A stretch of DNA of 40,738 nucleotides from Bacteroidales bacterium (lineage in GTDB: Bacteria; Bacteroidota; Bacteroidia; Bacteroidales; JAGOPY01), in contig DAOWEV010000193.1 in NCBI GenBank assembly GCA_030638325.1, forward strand, positions 1-40,738, written 5' to 3'. The position numbers and the translations under genes were made by a program. Shown here piece after piece: positions 1 through 10,500 of the stretch (its first letter is position 1; each line of letters opens with the position of its first letter). The notes beneath the pieces are model-generated. The model saw only the letters and a program-made list of their open reading frames with translations. It was not told where the DNA came from and searched no databases.

Positions 1-1151
1 ATCAAAGCATGGGTACCTATCAGGATCTGTAATTTTCCCGAGAGCAATTGTTCGAGAATATGCTTTCTGGAAGAAGCCCGCGTAGATCCGGTAAGCAGCT
101 CCAGTTCAATATCCAGGCCTTCTATCAGTGTAGAGATGGAATTATAGTGCTGCATGGCCAGTATCTCGGTAGGCGCCATTATACAGGCCTGGTATCCGTT
201 ATCGAGGGCAATCAGCATGCTCATTAGCGCCACCAGGGTCTTGCCGCTGCCTACATCACCCTGCAGCAAACGGTTCATCTGCCTGCCTGACCCAATATCC
301 TTCCGGATCTCACGAATCACTCGTTTCTGGGCTTCCGTGAGCTCAAAAGGCAGTTTTTCATTATAAAAATCATTTGTATAATCCCCTACAAGTGAAAATT
401 TACGACCGTTGACCTTTTGTATCCTGATGATCTTTTCTTTCAGCAGGCGCAACTGTATGAAAAACAGCTCTTCAAACTTCAGCCTGGCCCGGGCTTTTTG
501 AAGCGATCTCTGATCCTCAGGAAAATGAATACTGAGAAGTGCCTGTTCTCTGCCGGTGAGGCTAAGCCTTTTCATGATCTCATCAGGCAGAGTTTCTCTG
601 ATATTTCCGGGGACCCTGGAAACCAATGTCTTCATCAGCTTAATTAGGTTTTTATTATTGAGGCCGCTTCTTTTGAGTTTTTCGGTTGTACTGTAGATGC
701 CCTGCAGTCCACTTCCCATGGTCTTTTCGTATGTCTCTGCCAACTCTATTTCGGGGTGTGCGATATTGAATTTTCTGTTAAAAATGGAGGGTTTACCAAA
801 AACAATATACTCCAATCCGGAAGTGAAGGTATCCATGACCCATTTTATTCCCTGGAACCACACCAATTCAATCTGTCCGGTATCATCGGTCAGGAGTGCC
901 GTTAAGCGCTTTGCTCTTCTCACGCCAATGAGCCTGACATCTGATATCGTTCCTTTAAGCTGTACATATGCCAGGTCACTGTTGATTTCCCCGATCTTAT
1001 AAATTTTATTACGGTCGATGTACCTGAACGGAAAATAAAACAACAGGTCCTCAAAAGTAAAGATCCCTGCTTCCTTTCGAAGCAAAGCCGCCCTTTTGGG
1101 GCCTACCCCTTTCAGGTATTCAATGGGTGTATCCAGGAATGATCTTGCCAT
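1..1151 (-). CDS. recG: ATP-dependent DNA helicase RecG, N-terminal part (runs off the window start)
   Basis: Reverse-strand translation from ATG at 1151: MARSFLDTPIEYLKGVGPKRAALLRKEAGIFTFEDLLFYFPFRYIDR... and Walker A LLQGDVGSGKTLVALMSML; open at the window edge, so absent from the ORF track. Confidence 0.93.
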   Translation of the reverse strand, partial: MARSFLDTPIEYLKGVGPKRAALLRKEAGIFTFEDLLFYFPFRYIDRNKIYKIGEINSDLAYVQLKGTISDVRLIGVRRAKRLTALLTDDTGQIELVWFQGIKWVMDTFTSGLEYIVFGKPSIFNRKFNIAHPEIELAETYEKTMGSGLQGIYSTTEKLKRSGLNNKNLIKLMKTLVSRVPGNIRETLPDEIMKRLSLTGREQALLSIHFPEDQRSLQKARARLKFEELFFIQLRLLKEKIIRIQKVNGRKFSLVGDYTNDFYNEKLPFELTEAQKRVIREIRKDIGSGRQMNRLLQGDVGSGKTLVALMSMLIALDNGYQACIMAPTEILAMQHYNSISTLIEGLDIELELLTGSTRASSRKHILEQLLSGKLQILIGTHAL

Positions 1152-1245
1152 AGCAATAATATTGCATAACAAAAGTAAGAAAAGGACTGGGGTAAGGAGA
1201 AGAAATCTTTGTTACTTTGAACTTATAAAAGGTTCATCCTGAACC

Positions 1246-2091
1246 TTAGTATTCCCAAATGCTGTGTTCGAACATCATCAAATCGTCTTTGACCCGTTCT
1301 GATTCAAGCAGGGCATCCAATCCCTGGGCATATTCCGAAATACGACGGTCATAAACGTTCTGTTCCTTATAGATATAGCTATTGAATATCCTTTTCATAA
1401 AGACCTCATCATAGGATCTTCTGGCAGCATCATTTTTACGGTTGAACACTTTAGCCTGAGCAAACACCGGTCTGGCTTCAGGAAAATATATCCAGAACAT
1501 GGGTTCCGTAAATTCTTCACCTTCGCGTTCTTTGATCATGACCGGGCAAATACCGAGAATGCGCACCATCATCTGGGAGCGCTTTTTATCAAAATACCAG
1601 TCTTCCTTGAGCCTGAGTCGCATAACCCTGGTCGCATCGAATTCTGAATAAATAACCGTATCATACTCATCATAAGGAGGATAAGGACGTGTAAGCACCC
1701 TGTGAATGGTATCGATCTGCCTGGTAATGATCTCCTGATAAGTTAATGGGACCAGGAATTCATCGGTATTGGAAATATCATAAGCAGTAACAGAGCCTTC
1801 TTTAAGAGCATCCATCAGGACAGTCATAAAATTTCTCCAGTTATTATGTGGTTCTATGGGAAAGTAGAATGGCTGGTTGATTTTCTGTCTCATATCAATC
1901 TCCCGCCATATTCTTTTCGCCCACATCACATCAGCATCTCTGAGCGGTGGATAGGGTATCGGCCTGATATCGGGCTCCAGGTCGCTAAAGACACCATCCT
2001 GGGGAGGGCTATCGAGTATTTGGCCATAAGAGACATTTCCAGGTACTGCAAAAAGCAGGAATAGTGTGGAAACCAGCAATAATTTTTTCAT
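1246..2091 (-). CDS. gldN: Type IX secretion / gliding motility protein GldN (PorN)
   Basis: Signal peptide, GldN-like sequence (DVMWAKRIWREIDMRQKINQPFYFP) and position downstream of gldKLM. Confidence 0.93.
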   Translation of the reverse strand: MKKLLLVSTLFLLFAVPGNVSYGQILDSPPQDGVFSDLEPDIRPIPYPPLRDADVMWAKRIWREIDMRQKINQPFYFPIEPHNNWRNFMTVLMDALKEGSVTAYDISNTDEFLVPLTYQEIITRQIDTIHRVLTRPYPPYDEYDTVIYSEFDATRVMRLRLKEDWYFDKKRSQMMVRILGICPVMIKEREGEEFTEPMFWIYFPEARPVFAQAKVFNRKNDAARRSYDEVFMKRIFNSYIYKEQNVYDRRISEYAQGLDALLESERVKDDLMMFEHSIWEY

Positions 2092-2112
2092 TTTGACCTC
2101 CTATATAATCAT

Positions 2113-3765
2113 TTATTTTATTTCTAAACTGATTGGGTTCAGGCTTCTCGGAACGCCATCGGGTCCTTCGGCCTGGATATTTTCAAAGAAGAACTTTTGT
2201 CCTCTTCTGGCACTTCTGATCATTGATACCATTTCATCGGAGAAACGGTTTCCGTTATTACGTTTTGATATCCAGTCGCCTCCAATAACTGTTGCCATTC
2301 TAAAGGAGGTCACCTCGAAGTACAGTTCAAACTCAAAATCTTTCATGACCGGGATGATAGCGGCGGCAGCCATCAAAGTATTCTTTTCGATCTGGCCTTC
2401 GATCTGGCCTGCGATCTCTGCTACCGGGTCGGGGACTCTCTTCACCCTGAATTCAGCCGTTCCCATTGATCTTATTTCATCTTCAAAGCGTGCATTGACT
2501 GAGATTATTGCCTTGTTTTGTCCTTTCGGAACTATTACGATCCAACCATCTCCATCTGCCTTTCTGTTCAGCGAACCAGTCGAAATAGAAGCATTCAGTT
2601 TTGTATCGGCAACACCGGGAACAGAAATAGAAACCGGGTTGTCAACACCGACATAAAAGACATTCATCTTGGTAGCTGCCACTGTGAGCGAAGGCGGCGC
2701 CACAACGTATTCATGCTGGAACGGGAAAGAGAGGGTATTTCCTTCAGGATCTCTCACTTCAATGACGCCTGCATATCTCTGGAGACCTTCTCTGTTGGCC
2801 GGCCACGATATTTTCACCACGCCATCCTCGCCGGCAATTTGTTCGGCTCGTGATTTGTTGTTTTCATTGATTTCAACAGCACCCTGAAGGACAAACACCT
2901 TCGGTTCCTGAGTTTTATCGATGGCGGCCACCAGGACATCCGCTTCGTATTTATCGCCTTTCAGGACATAATTTGTCTTGGGAATAACTTTTGCCTCGAT
3001 ATCTGAAAACTTGTAATCTGTAATGGTGATCTCACTGTAAAGCTGTGAAATAACATCAAATTCAGCAATTTGCACTTCGGCCTTGATTTTATTCAGGATG
3101 GTTACACAGGCTGCCAGTATGGTATGGTAAAAATGATGCATCTCCCAGTTTTGCGGGTTACCACTGGCATCATAATAAGGGCCTTCTGTGTCAAGCCCTA
3201 TTTTGATCCTGTGCCTGTATGCAGAATCTACCAAATTCAGTATTGCGTCATGATATTCCGCCATCCGCTCCCTGATTTCTACGGCTTTTCCTCTTACAAT
3301 AAAGTAATTAGTTGCCTGATCATATTTATCCTTAGCAGGTACCACAGCGAGATTCAAAACGGGAACTTCAATGGTTGCCCTGGAGTTATATGGATCCGGC
3401 ACTGTTTTCATAACATAGTAATCTGCCATGATCCGGAGTGAATCCTTTCTTTCCGAATGTTGCACAGCCATGTATTCAGCATCAGAGAGGTATTCCAGCA
3501 TTTCATTAGAAAGGCGTCTGGCCTCCTTTGCTTTTTCCCAATAGGGTCTCACTTTATTTTGATTCAACTGAAATTGATTCTCAAATTGAATATAAGTATC
3601 GTTCAGTTTGTTGGCAAAAGTCTCATTGGTTTCCTCCATGCTTGTATTCACTACCAGGAATGCATCCAGAATATCTTTAGAAACATTTAGTGCTAAGAGG
3701 GCAGTTAACACCAGATACATCATCGCGATCATCTTCTGACGTGGTGTTTCCTTATATCCAGCCAT
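2113..3765 (-). CDS. gldM: Type IX secretion / gliding motility protein GldM (PorM)
   Basis: N-terminus MAGYKETPRQKMIAMMYLVLTALLALNVSKDILDAF is characteristic of GldM (one TM helix plus large periplasmic part). Confidence 0.96.
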   Translation of the reverse strand: MAGYKETPRQKMIAMMYLVLTALLALNVSKDILDAFLVVNTSMEETNETFANKLNDTYIQFENQFQLNQNKVRPYWEKAKEARRLSNEMLEYLSDAEYMAVQHSERKDSLRIMADYYVMKTVPDPYNSRATIEVPVLNLAVVPAKDKYDQATNYFIVRGKAVEIRERMAEYHDAILNLVDSAYRHRIKIGLDTEGPYYDASGNPQNWEMHHFYHTILAACVTILNKIKAEVQIAEFDVISQLYSEITITDYKFSDIEAKVIPKTNYVLKGDKYEADVLVAAIDKTQEPKVFVLQGAVEINENNKSRAEQIAGEDGVVKISWPANREGLQRYAGVIEVRDPEGNTLSFPFQHEYVVAPPSLTVAATKMNVFYVGVDNPVSISVPGVADTKLNASISTGSLNRKADGDGWIVIVPKGQNKAIISVNARFEDEIRSMGTAEFRVKRVPDPVAEIAGQIEGQIEKNTLMAAAAIIPVMKDFEFELYFEVTSFRMATVIGGDWISKRNNGNRFSDEMVSMIRSARRGQKFFFENIQAEGPDGVPRSLNPISLEIK

Positions 3766-3811
3766 ATCTTAATTAAATTAATTCAGATTAATTATTCAGT
3801 AAACGATTGTA

Positions 3812-4822
3812 TCATCTTCCTGCATTCATGGCAGAAAGCATCCCACCGTAAATACTGTTCAGGGCAGATACCCTTTCATTGAGTACACTCATCTGGTCTT
3901 TATAGGAGTTCATCATCTCTGCGGATTCCTTCACCGTACCCAGGAACTCATTTAATGTTTCTTTCACTTTCCCTCCTGATTCAATTTGTTCATTAGAGCT
4001 TCGCAGCTGCAGTTCATAAACAGAATTCAGTGCGGCCAGATTATTTGATATTTTTTGTAATTGCTCACTATATGTACCTGTATCGACAGATGAAAAGTCA
4101 AGGTTTTCAGCTGATTTGGCGAGGACTCCTGCCGACCTGGTATATTCTCCGGCGAGGAGGTTAGCTGATTCAATGGCAGATTTAATGCTGCTGGAAAATT
4201 CCTGTGTTATATTAACATCTGACTTCAGGTTATCGGATGTATCGCGATAAGAGGATGATAACGCAGATGCGTTGTCTGCGGCATTTTTGATGCTGGAAAC
4301 GTATTCTGATGATGCATTGGCATCCCTTCGCAAGACATCTGAAGTATTCTTATAGGCTTCCGTCAGGGTGTTTGCCGAATTAGATGCATTTTTAACGTTA
4401 TCAACATATTCATTTGTGGCTGCTGCCGCATCGGATATATCGGATAATTTAGCGGTGCTATCACTAAGGTTATGCAGGCCACTACCAAGCCTGTCGATCA
4501 GCCGCTGATCTATTTTCGCCTCTTTCAGCATATCATCAAGCGCTTCCGAAGGCTTTCTTATTCCGGTTTCATCGACATGATACATGCCGGCCAATTGCGG
4601 GTAAACCAGGCTCCAGTCCGGCTCTACATGAGGTGGTTCAAAGCCGGAAAAGAAAAAGATAAGAGACTCTGTGCCAAGGCCCACGATAAGCATGATATCC
4701 GCTCCGGCATAGTGATTGATCTTAAACAAGGCCCCAAGAATAACAACTGAAGCTCCCCAGCCGTACAGTTTGGCCATAAAGTTCCTAAAACCTCTTGTTC
4801 TCACTAATTTATTTAAACCCAT
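3812..4822 (-). CDS. gldL: Type IX secretion / gliding motility protein GldL (PorL)
   Basis: Two N-terminal TM helices (LYGWGASVVILGALFKINHYAGADIMLIVGLGTESLIFFFSGFEPPH) and long cytoplasmic helical tail; adjacent to gldM and gldK. Confidence 0.95.
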   Translation of the reverse strand: MGLNKLVRTRGFRNFMAKLYGWGASVVILGALFKINHYAGADIMLIVGLGTESLIFFFSGFEPPHVEPDWSLVYPQLAGMYHVDETGIRKPSEALDDMLKEAKIDQRLIDRLGSGLHNLSDSTAKLSDISDAAAATNEYVDNVKNASNSANTLTEAYKNTSDVLRRDANASSEYVSSIKNAADNASALSSSYRDTSDNLKSDVNITQEFSSSIKSAIESANLLAGEYTRSAGVLAKSAENLDFSSVDTGTYSEQLQKISNNLAALNSVYELQLRSSNEQIESGGKVKETLNEFLGTVKESAEMMNSYKDQMSVLNERVSALNSIYGGMLSAMNAGR

Positions 4823-4869
4823 AGTATCAGAAATTAACGTAGTTTTTGTAAAATTTTAGTATCAGAAAA

Positions 4870-6246
4870 TTAATTATAAACCCTTGAAGATTTGGATGGA
4901 TTATCATCTTTATTTCGCCCAAGATAAGGCAAGACACACCTGAATCCAATATAGCATTTGGCAGTATCCTGATATTCATAATCACGTGTAGTCACCTGGA
5001 GGTAATACGCGATATCTTTCCAGGACCCGCCCCTGATCACTTTCCGTTTCATTGCCGGTGAATCGTCATCTTTGGCATTGTAGGTATAGTTCGGGTTCAT
5101 ATCCCAGGTAAAATTATAGGATGCAGGATCATAGGCGCTGTTGGTCCATTCGGAAACATTTCCAGCCATGTCGTACAAGCCAAAATCATTCGGGGGATAA
5201 TGCGCTACGATGACAGTACGTATGCCGCCATCATCAATATAGTTACCCCTGAGGGGTTTAAAATTGGCCAGGAAACATCCTTTTTCGTTTCTGGTATACG
5301 GTCCTCCCCAGGGATAAGGGTTATTATTATACCCTCCCCGGGCTGCCCATTCCCATTCAGATTCGGAAGGAAGACGGAATTCCGAAACACCCGTTTCGCC
5401 TTTTCTGGATTTGAGATAAGAATTCAGCAATTCAGTCCGCCAGACACAAAAAGCACGGGCCTGTTTCCAGTTCACTCCAACAACCGGGTAAAAATTATAT
5501 GCCGGGTGCCAGAAATATTTTTCAGTCATCGGGTCATTGAAAGAATACGTATAATCATGGATCCAGCTGAGTGTATCCGGGTATACGCTGATGAGCTCCT
5601 TCCTGACAAAAACCGAGCGGTCTCTCAATCCCTGCGGGCGATTCTGAAAAGAAGCATATTCGGAATTTGCCTCTTCGGTATAATCTTTTTTTGCCGCTGC
5701 ATGTAAGTCTACCCAGTAATACTCGTAAAATAATTTACGTGCATCGATTTCCTTTTTCCTGAAATATCTCTCATGCTCTGGAATATACATTTCATCCAGC
5801 GCATCCCTGATATCCTGTTCGTCACTATTCCATTCAACATCAGAATCCCAGTTCAGATAAGGGGGATCATAAATTTCACCGGTTTTTTCGTTCTGTTCGA
5901 TCAGAAATTCATCAGGCCTGATATCACCTAAAATCCGGCGGGCAGTAGAGTCTCTTACCCAAAAGACGAATTGCCTGTATTCATCATTAGTGATCTCTGT
6001 TTCATCCATGTAAAATGCCGATACGGAAATAGTCTTAGGCTCATGAACAAAGGCATATGCAATGTCCTGGTCACCGACCCCCAATGTAAAACTACCCTGG
6101 GGCACGAATACCATGCCGAAGGGATCAGGTTGGTAAAAAGGTTTACTCTTCCTGGAAACGCCTACAAGCTCACCATTACCGGAATTGTTACAACTGATGA
6201 GGTAAACTGATAAAGTAATTATCAGTAGAAAAACCAGTTTTTTCAT
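4870..6246 (-). CDS. gldK: Type IX secretion lipoprotein GldK (PorK), SUMF1/formylglycine-generating-enzyme-like fold
   Basis: Lipoprotein signal MKKLVFLLIITLSVYLISCNNS; FGE-like motifs (FRLPSESEWEWAARGG, DMAGNVSEWTNSAYD, VIRGGSWKD). Start placed at 6246 rather than the longer ORF start at 6270 because of the signal peptide. Confidence 0.95.
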   Translation of the reverse strand: MKKLVFLLIITLSVYLISCNNSGNGELVGVSRKSKPFYQPDPFGMVFVPQGSFTLGVGDQDIAYAFVHEPKTISVSAFYMDETEITNDEYRQFVFWVRDSTARRILGDIRPDEFLIEQNEKTGEIYDPPYLNWDSDVEWNSDEQDIRDALDEMYIPEHERYFRKKEIDARKLFYEYYWVDLHAAAKKDYTEEANSEYASFQNRPQGLRDRSVFVRKELISVYPDTLSWIHDYTYSFNDPMTEKYFWHPAYNFYPVVGVNWKQARAFCVWRTELLNSYLKSRKGETGVSEFRLPSESEWEWAARGGYNNNPYPWGGPYTRNEKGCFLANFKPLRGNYIDDGGIRTVIVAHYPPNDFGLYDMAGNVSEWTNSAYDPASYNFTWDMNPNYTYNAKDDDSPAMKRKVIRGGSWKDIAYYLQVTTRDYEYQDTAKCYIGFRCVLPYLGRNKDDNPSKSSRVYN

Positions 6247-6348
6247 GTCAGAATTATATTTAAAAGCCAAATTATAACGAGTATTGTATGTATTTATTTC
6301 AAAAAGATGACAAAAATAAATAAATTAAACTAATCAAGCAAAAAAACA

Positions 6349-7326
6349 TTACAAGAACCTTGTATTCTTATAACTTTTCCTCCCTTTTTCTATTTCCAGC
6401 TTAAAACAGTAGCTTAACATGACCTCATGAGTTCCCCCGCCAACAGGCATCTTTAGCTTGGAAATATTGATGTCATATGAATATCCTATCTTGAAATCTT
6501 TAAACTGCATTCCAATAATAATTGCCACGGCATCCTGCAGGCGATAGCTTAATCCCCCCCAAAACTTTTCTTTGTATTCCAATAATGCTGCTAAATCCAG
6601 TTGCATAGACGACATGTTTGTTTTAAAAAGAAGAGATGGTTTAAGTAACCAGGCAGGATTTCCGGGAAAAACAAATTCGTACCCACCCAACAGGTAAAAT
6701 GTCCTGTCGAGTGTCAGGGCAAAGTCGCCATTTGTGGTAGTAGCGATTGTTTTTCCATCCGATTGCAACAGGTTAATTCCGGAAATACCAATGTAATAAC
6801 TTCCGGGAACCCGGTAGTACAAGCCAAGTGAGAAATCAATGAGCATATCACTTTCCTCTCCCTGAGAGCTTAAAATGGGATCATTATCTTCTACGGGATC
6901 GAGTTTTGAAAAATCAAGCGTCCGGTTATTCAAGGCAAACTGAGCCCCTATGCCAAGCCTCCCAAAACCAATTCTCTTCTGATAGGCGTACCCCAGTTTA
7001 ACGGCAATGGTTTTTTCATATCCGATATTATCACTCATGATATACGCACTGAGGCCACCTCTCAGGATCTTCACCGGAGCATTGACTGTAATAAAATAAG
7101 TTTCAGGGGCCACATGGTTACCCTCCGAATCCTTGAAGCCTGCCCACTGGTATCGATATGATCCGACAGCACAGATCGCATTCACATTGCCTGCAAAACC
7201 AGGATTATAGTACATGTCATAAAACATGTTCTGTGTGAACTGAGGTTCCTGTTGTGCATGTAATGAGGCCTGGGAAATAATGATCAGTAGTACGCTTATT
7301 TTTATCCTCCGCAACACCTTCATCAA
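6349..7326 (-). CDS. porP: PorP/SprF family type IX secretion outer membrane protein
   Basis: Signal peptide then QQEPQFTQNMFYDMYYNPGFAGN, typical of PorP/SprF; heads the porPKLMN order. Confidence 0.93.
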   Translation of the reverse strand: MMKVLRRIKISVLLIIISQASLHAQQEPQFTQNMFYDMYYNPGFAGNVNAICAVGSYRYQWAGFKDSEGNHVAPETYFITVNAPVKILRGGLSAYIMSDNIGYEKTIAVKLGYAYQKRIGFGRLGIGAQFALNNRTLDFSKLDPVEDNDPILSSQGEESDMLIDFSLGLYYRVPGSYYIGISGINLLQSDGKTIATTTNGDFALTLDRTFYLLGGYEFVFPGNPAWLLKPSLLFKTNMSSMQLDLAALLEYKEKFWGGLSYRLQDAVAIIIGMQFKDFKIGYSYDINISKLKMPVGGGTHEVMLSYCFKLEIEKGRKSYKNTRFL

Positions 7327-7342
7327 ATTAGTTTTTTTTGAG

Positions 7343-7527
7343 TTTTCCGGCCTTAGGCATAGTTACAAAATAACTTGACCATACAGACTCGTTCTTTTGC
7401 ACGCTAACTTCGTTAAAAAGCCTCGCCGTAGCTATGGCTATGCCTACGTTTTTTGCCTTGTTAGCGCACAAAATAACATCGTCTCTTTTGTCCAACTTAT
7501 CTCGCAACTATGCCTTACCCAGAAAAT
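7343..7527. repeat. Large imperfect palindrome between porP and the 1167-aa barrel gene
   Basis: Left arm AGGCATAGTTACAAAATAACTTG...TTTTGCACGCTAAC pairs with right arm GTTAGCGCACAAAA...CAACTTATCTCGCAACTATGCCTTA; centre near 7434 (GTAGCTATGGCTATGCCTAC). Confidence 0.8.
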
Positions 7528-7576
7528 GCTAAAGTAATAATTTTATCTATTAACGGTCGTTTATTCGATATATTTT

Positions 7577-10500
7577 TTAAAAATGCGCTCTCAACTGTAA
7601 ACTCCCTATGTGAACGGCATTTAAATCTTCCGCCTTCCTGCCGTCATACACCAGGTTAAGCTGCAGGAATTTAGCGAGGTTCTGTTGATAAGACACGCTC
7701 CAGGTTGCATTCTTGCCGGTCTTATATCCACCCAGCATTTCAAAAGTTAAAGGTGTATTCTGCGCTCCATCATAAGAGGTTGAGATATAATTAACTTTAA
7801 GGACGACATTCCCTTTGTTTACGATCCTGTATGTGACCTCTGTTCCGATATCCTGGATCATCGCTTTCTCTTTTGCCTCACCTAAAGTATTGATCTTGTA
7901 TGATAATTGATAAGTCAGGTCAATCCTGAAAGAGGAGTTGGGCTGGTATATGAGGGAAGGCCGCAGTTCGTCAAATTTCACCGAATAATTATTACCGGAG
8001 TAAAAATCAGATCCGCGGCTGCTGGTACCCCTGTTATATTTCATATTTATTGTGAAGGCCTCGTAAAAATTCCACCGTATTGAGATCCCGTTCCGGGTAA
8101 TCCTTCGGATTTCAAATCCACTCACAAGCAGGGCCTTGTTCCGGTTGGTTTGGTAATTCAAATCAAATCCGAACTTTTGATTGACCCTGTTATAATATAA
8201 GGTATTCCTGAAAGATGAATTCAGTGACAGGAGTGCCGTATCATTGATCATATCACCTGTTGCAAACGGATTGAAAGCAATCCATGGATCATCCGATGAG
8301 GACTTTCTTTCAGTTCTGTAGATCAACTGATCCGAGAACCTTGCCACAACACCTTTCCAGCCTTTCTTTTTCTTCCAGACAACAGCGGGTTGAATGTTTA
8401 TTGATTCGGTGAATTTGCTGAAATAGGATCTGACATACTCATTACTTTGAGTAAAAACCCTGATATAGTTGGCCTGGTCCTTAAAAGGAGCCACCTCAAA
8501 TTCATTCAATTGTTCAATGCTATCGTTATTATAATCCACCCACATAAAGATCCCTTCCCCGTTGGGCACTTTCAGGTAATAAAACTCCTGCCTGGTCTCA
8601 GATCCACTCCCTAATTCATAAAAGGTGTTTGATGTTATAGTGCCTTTCAGGAATTTTACAAAATATTCCAGCCTGCCGACAATAGTATTTTCTGGTTGCT
8701 GTGATACCCGGGTTGTATCTTTAACGGCCAGGGTTCTGTAAGTAGCCCCAACGGTAATCCTGTTGGAGGCATTTTTCAGCAAACTGACTCTAAACCCAAG
8801 ATCCTGTGCTGCTGTTGCCTGCCTTAAGCTGTTTTGGTATGGTAGCTTATCCACCCTGTTTTTATAACTGATTGAATATTGATTACGAATAGTGTCAGGA
8901 CTTTCCATGTATACTTCCCACTGTATAAATGAGAAACTGTTCAGTAACAATGAATCCGTCTGTTTATTCCGGTATTGGTTGTTTTCCTGTTCCAGCCTGA
9001 TCCCGGTTTTGAACCATTTGAATTCTTTTGATAATCCTGCCATCTGGCGTAAGAAACCGGTTGTCAGATCATCTTGAGCAGAGTTCATCAAATTGCCGTC
9101 AAACATCAGCTCAAAACCTTTTATCTTCACCAGCGCTCCGATGAAATTCCGGTAGGCCTGGTACTCATCTCCGATAAACAGCGTATTGACCTGCCAGCCT
9201 ATATATCCGTATTTATCATTTAAAAGGCTCAGGTTCACTCCTGCCAGGTGCTGATCCAGTAAAAGCAGTGAGTCATCCAGGTTCCAGTCACGTGTAAACT
9301 CAACCGGACGAAAGCGCTCCACAGGCCTGAAACGGTCATCAACGAACTCATAGGAGGCTTTGCTTGAAATCTTCCACAATGTATCCTTTTTTTTATTGAT
9401 ATATGACAGATTATTAAATTTCAACCTGATACCAAAGCCTAAATTGTCATTGTCATCTTTTGGAGAAAATAAGTTCAAATCATTGTTACTCATGGCGATC
9501 TCAGCGTTTAAGGAAGTTCTTTTATTGAACTTATAGCCGGCCCCCAGCACCAGCATTTGTGTCTTGTCAGGGGTCACCAGCAGCTTTACCGGTTCGTAAC
9601 TTCCCTGCGGAACCCCATCCACAGGAGCAACCCATTTGTATACCCTGCCGTTGACGCCAAGATTATCCAGCAAGTAGTTCCCCTTTTTCTGCCCCATATT
9701 GGAAAAGCTAACGCGGTACACTGCGCTGTCGGGATTTGCTGATAAAACAAATACCGAATCATATAAAACCTGATTAACCAGGGTATCCACCATTTTGTAG
9801 CGGATTTGATCCGTGGCATAGCCGAGGCTGTCAAAACCCGGAACAAAGGCGCTTCCCACATCATCGCCAATGGTTGATAAATAGGCTTTTTCATCCGGGC
9901 TCAATGGCTGCAGAAGAGATTGGTTTTTCAGGTCCTGCTCGGAATAAAAATTGAATCTCAGGCTGAGCTTATTCATTTCCAATTCATTACCTACAAAAAA
10001 CAAGGAGCGGGCATAACGTTCATCTGAATATTCAAATTCAACGATTATTCTTTTATCCTTATTGATCAGGATATTAGGGGTAAAAGTTACTTCGGCCGTG
10101 TTATAATCTATGATATAATCACATTTCTCACCCCGGGTCATCAGCATACCATCAATATAAACATTCTCGGATCCCGCGAGAACGATGATATAGGTCTCTC
10201 CGCCAGCTCCTGTCAACTTATAGGGCCCCTGGTTGCCTTCCTGCCCCTGGATTTTATTCCTCGCAAACTTTCCCTTCGAAAGCGCTGCTGCTGCTTTGAC
10301 CCGGTATGTTCCGGGGCCGGAAGTCCTTTTTTTTCCGACCTTTACTTCTGTTGAAAACAAACCGCCCTGCAGCTTTTTATAAAAATTCATAAAATACCCG
10401 GGTGGCTTTGTCAGTACAAAATCACCGGCAACCAGGATTGACTTGCGGTGTTTCAGTTGAATATAAACCCTGTCAAACTCCTGGATTACCTGTGTATTGC

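Noticed and set aside
154-1002. Plus-strand ORFs 154-366, 417-647 and 697-1002
   Set aside because: Antisense to the continuous recG reading frame on the minus strand
2066-3690. Several plus-strand ORFs of 70-200 aa opposite gldM, including the 196-aa ORF 2066-2656
   Set aside because: Antisense to a clearly recognised GldM frame; compositions look like reverse-frame artefacts
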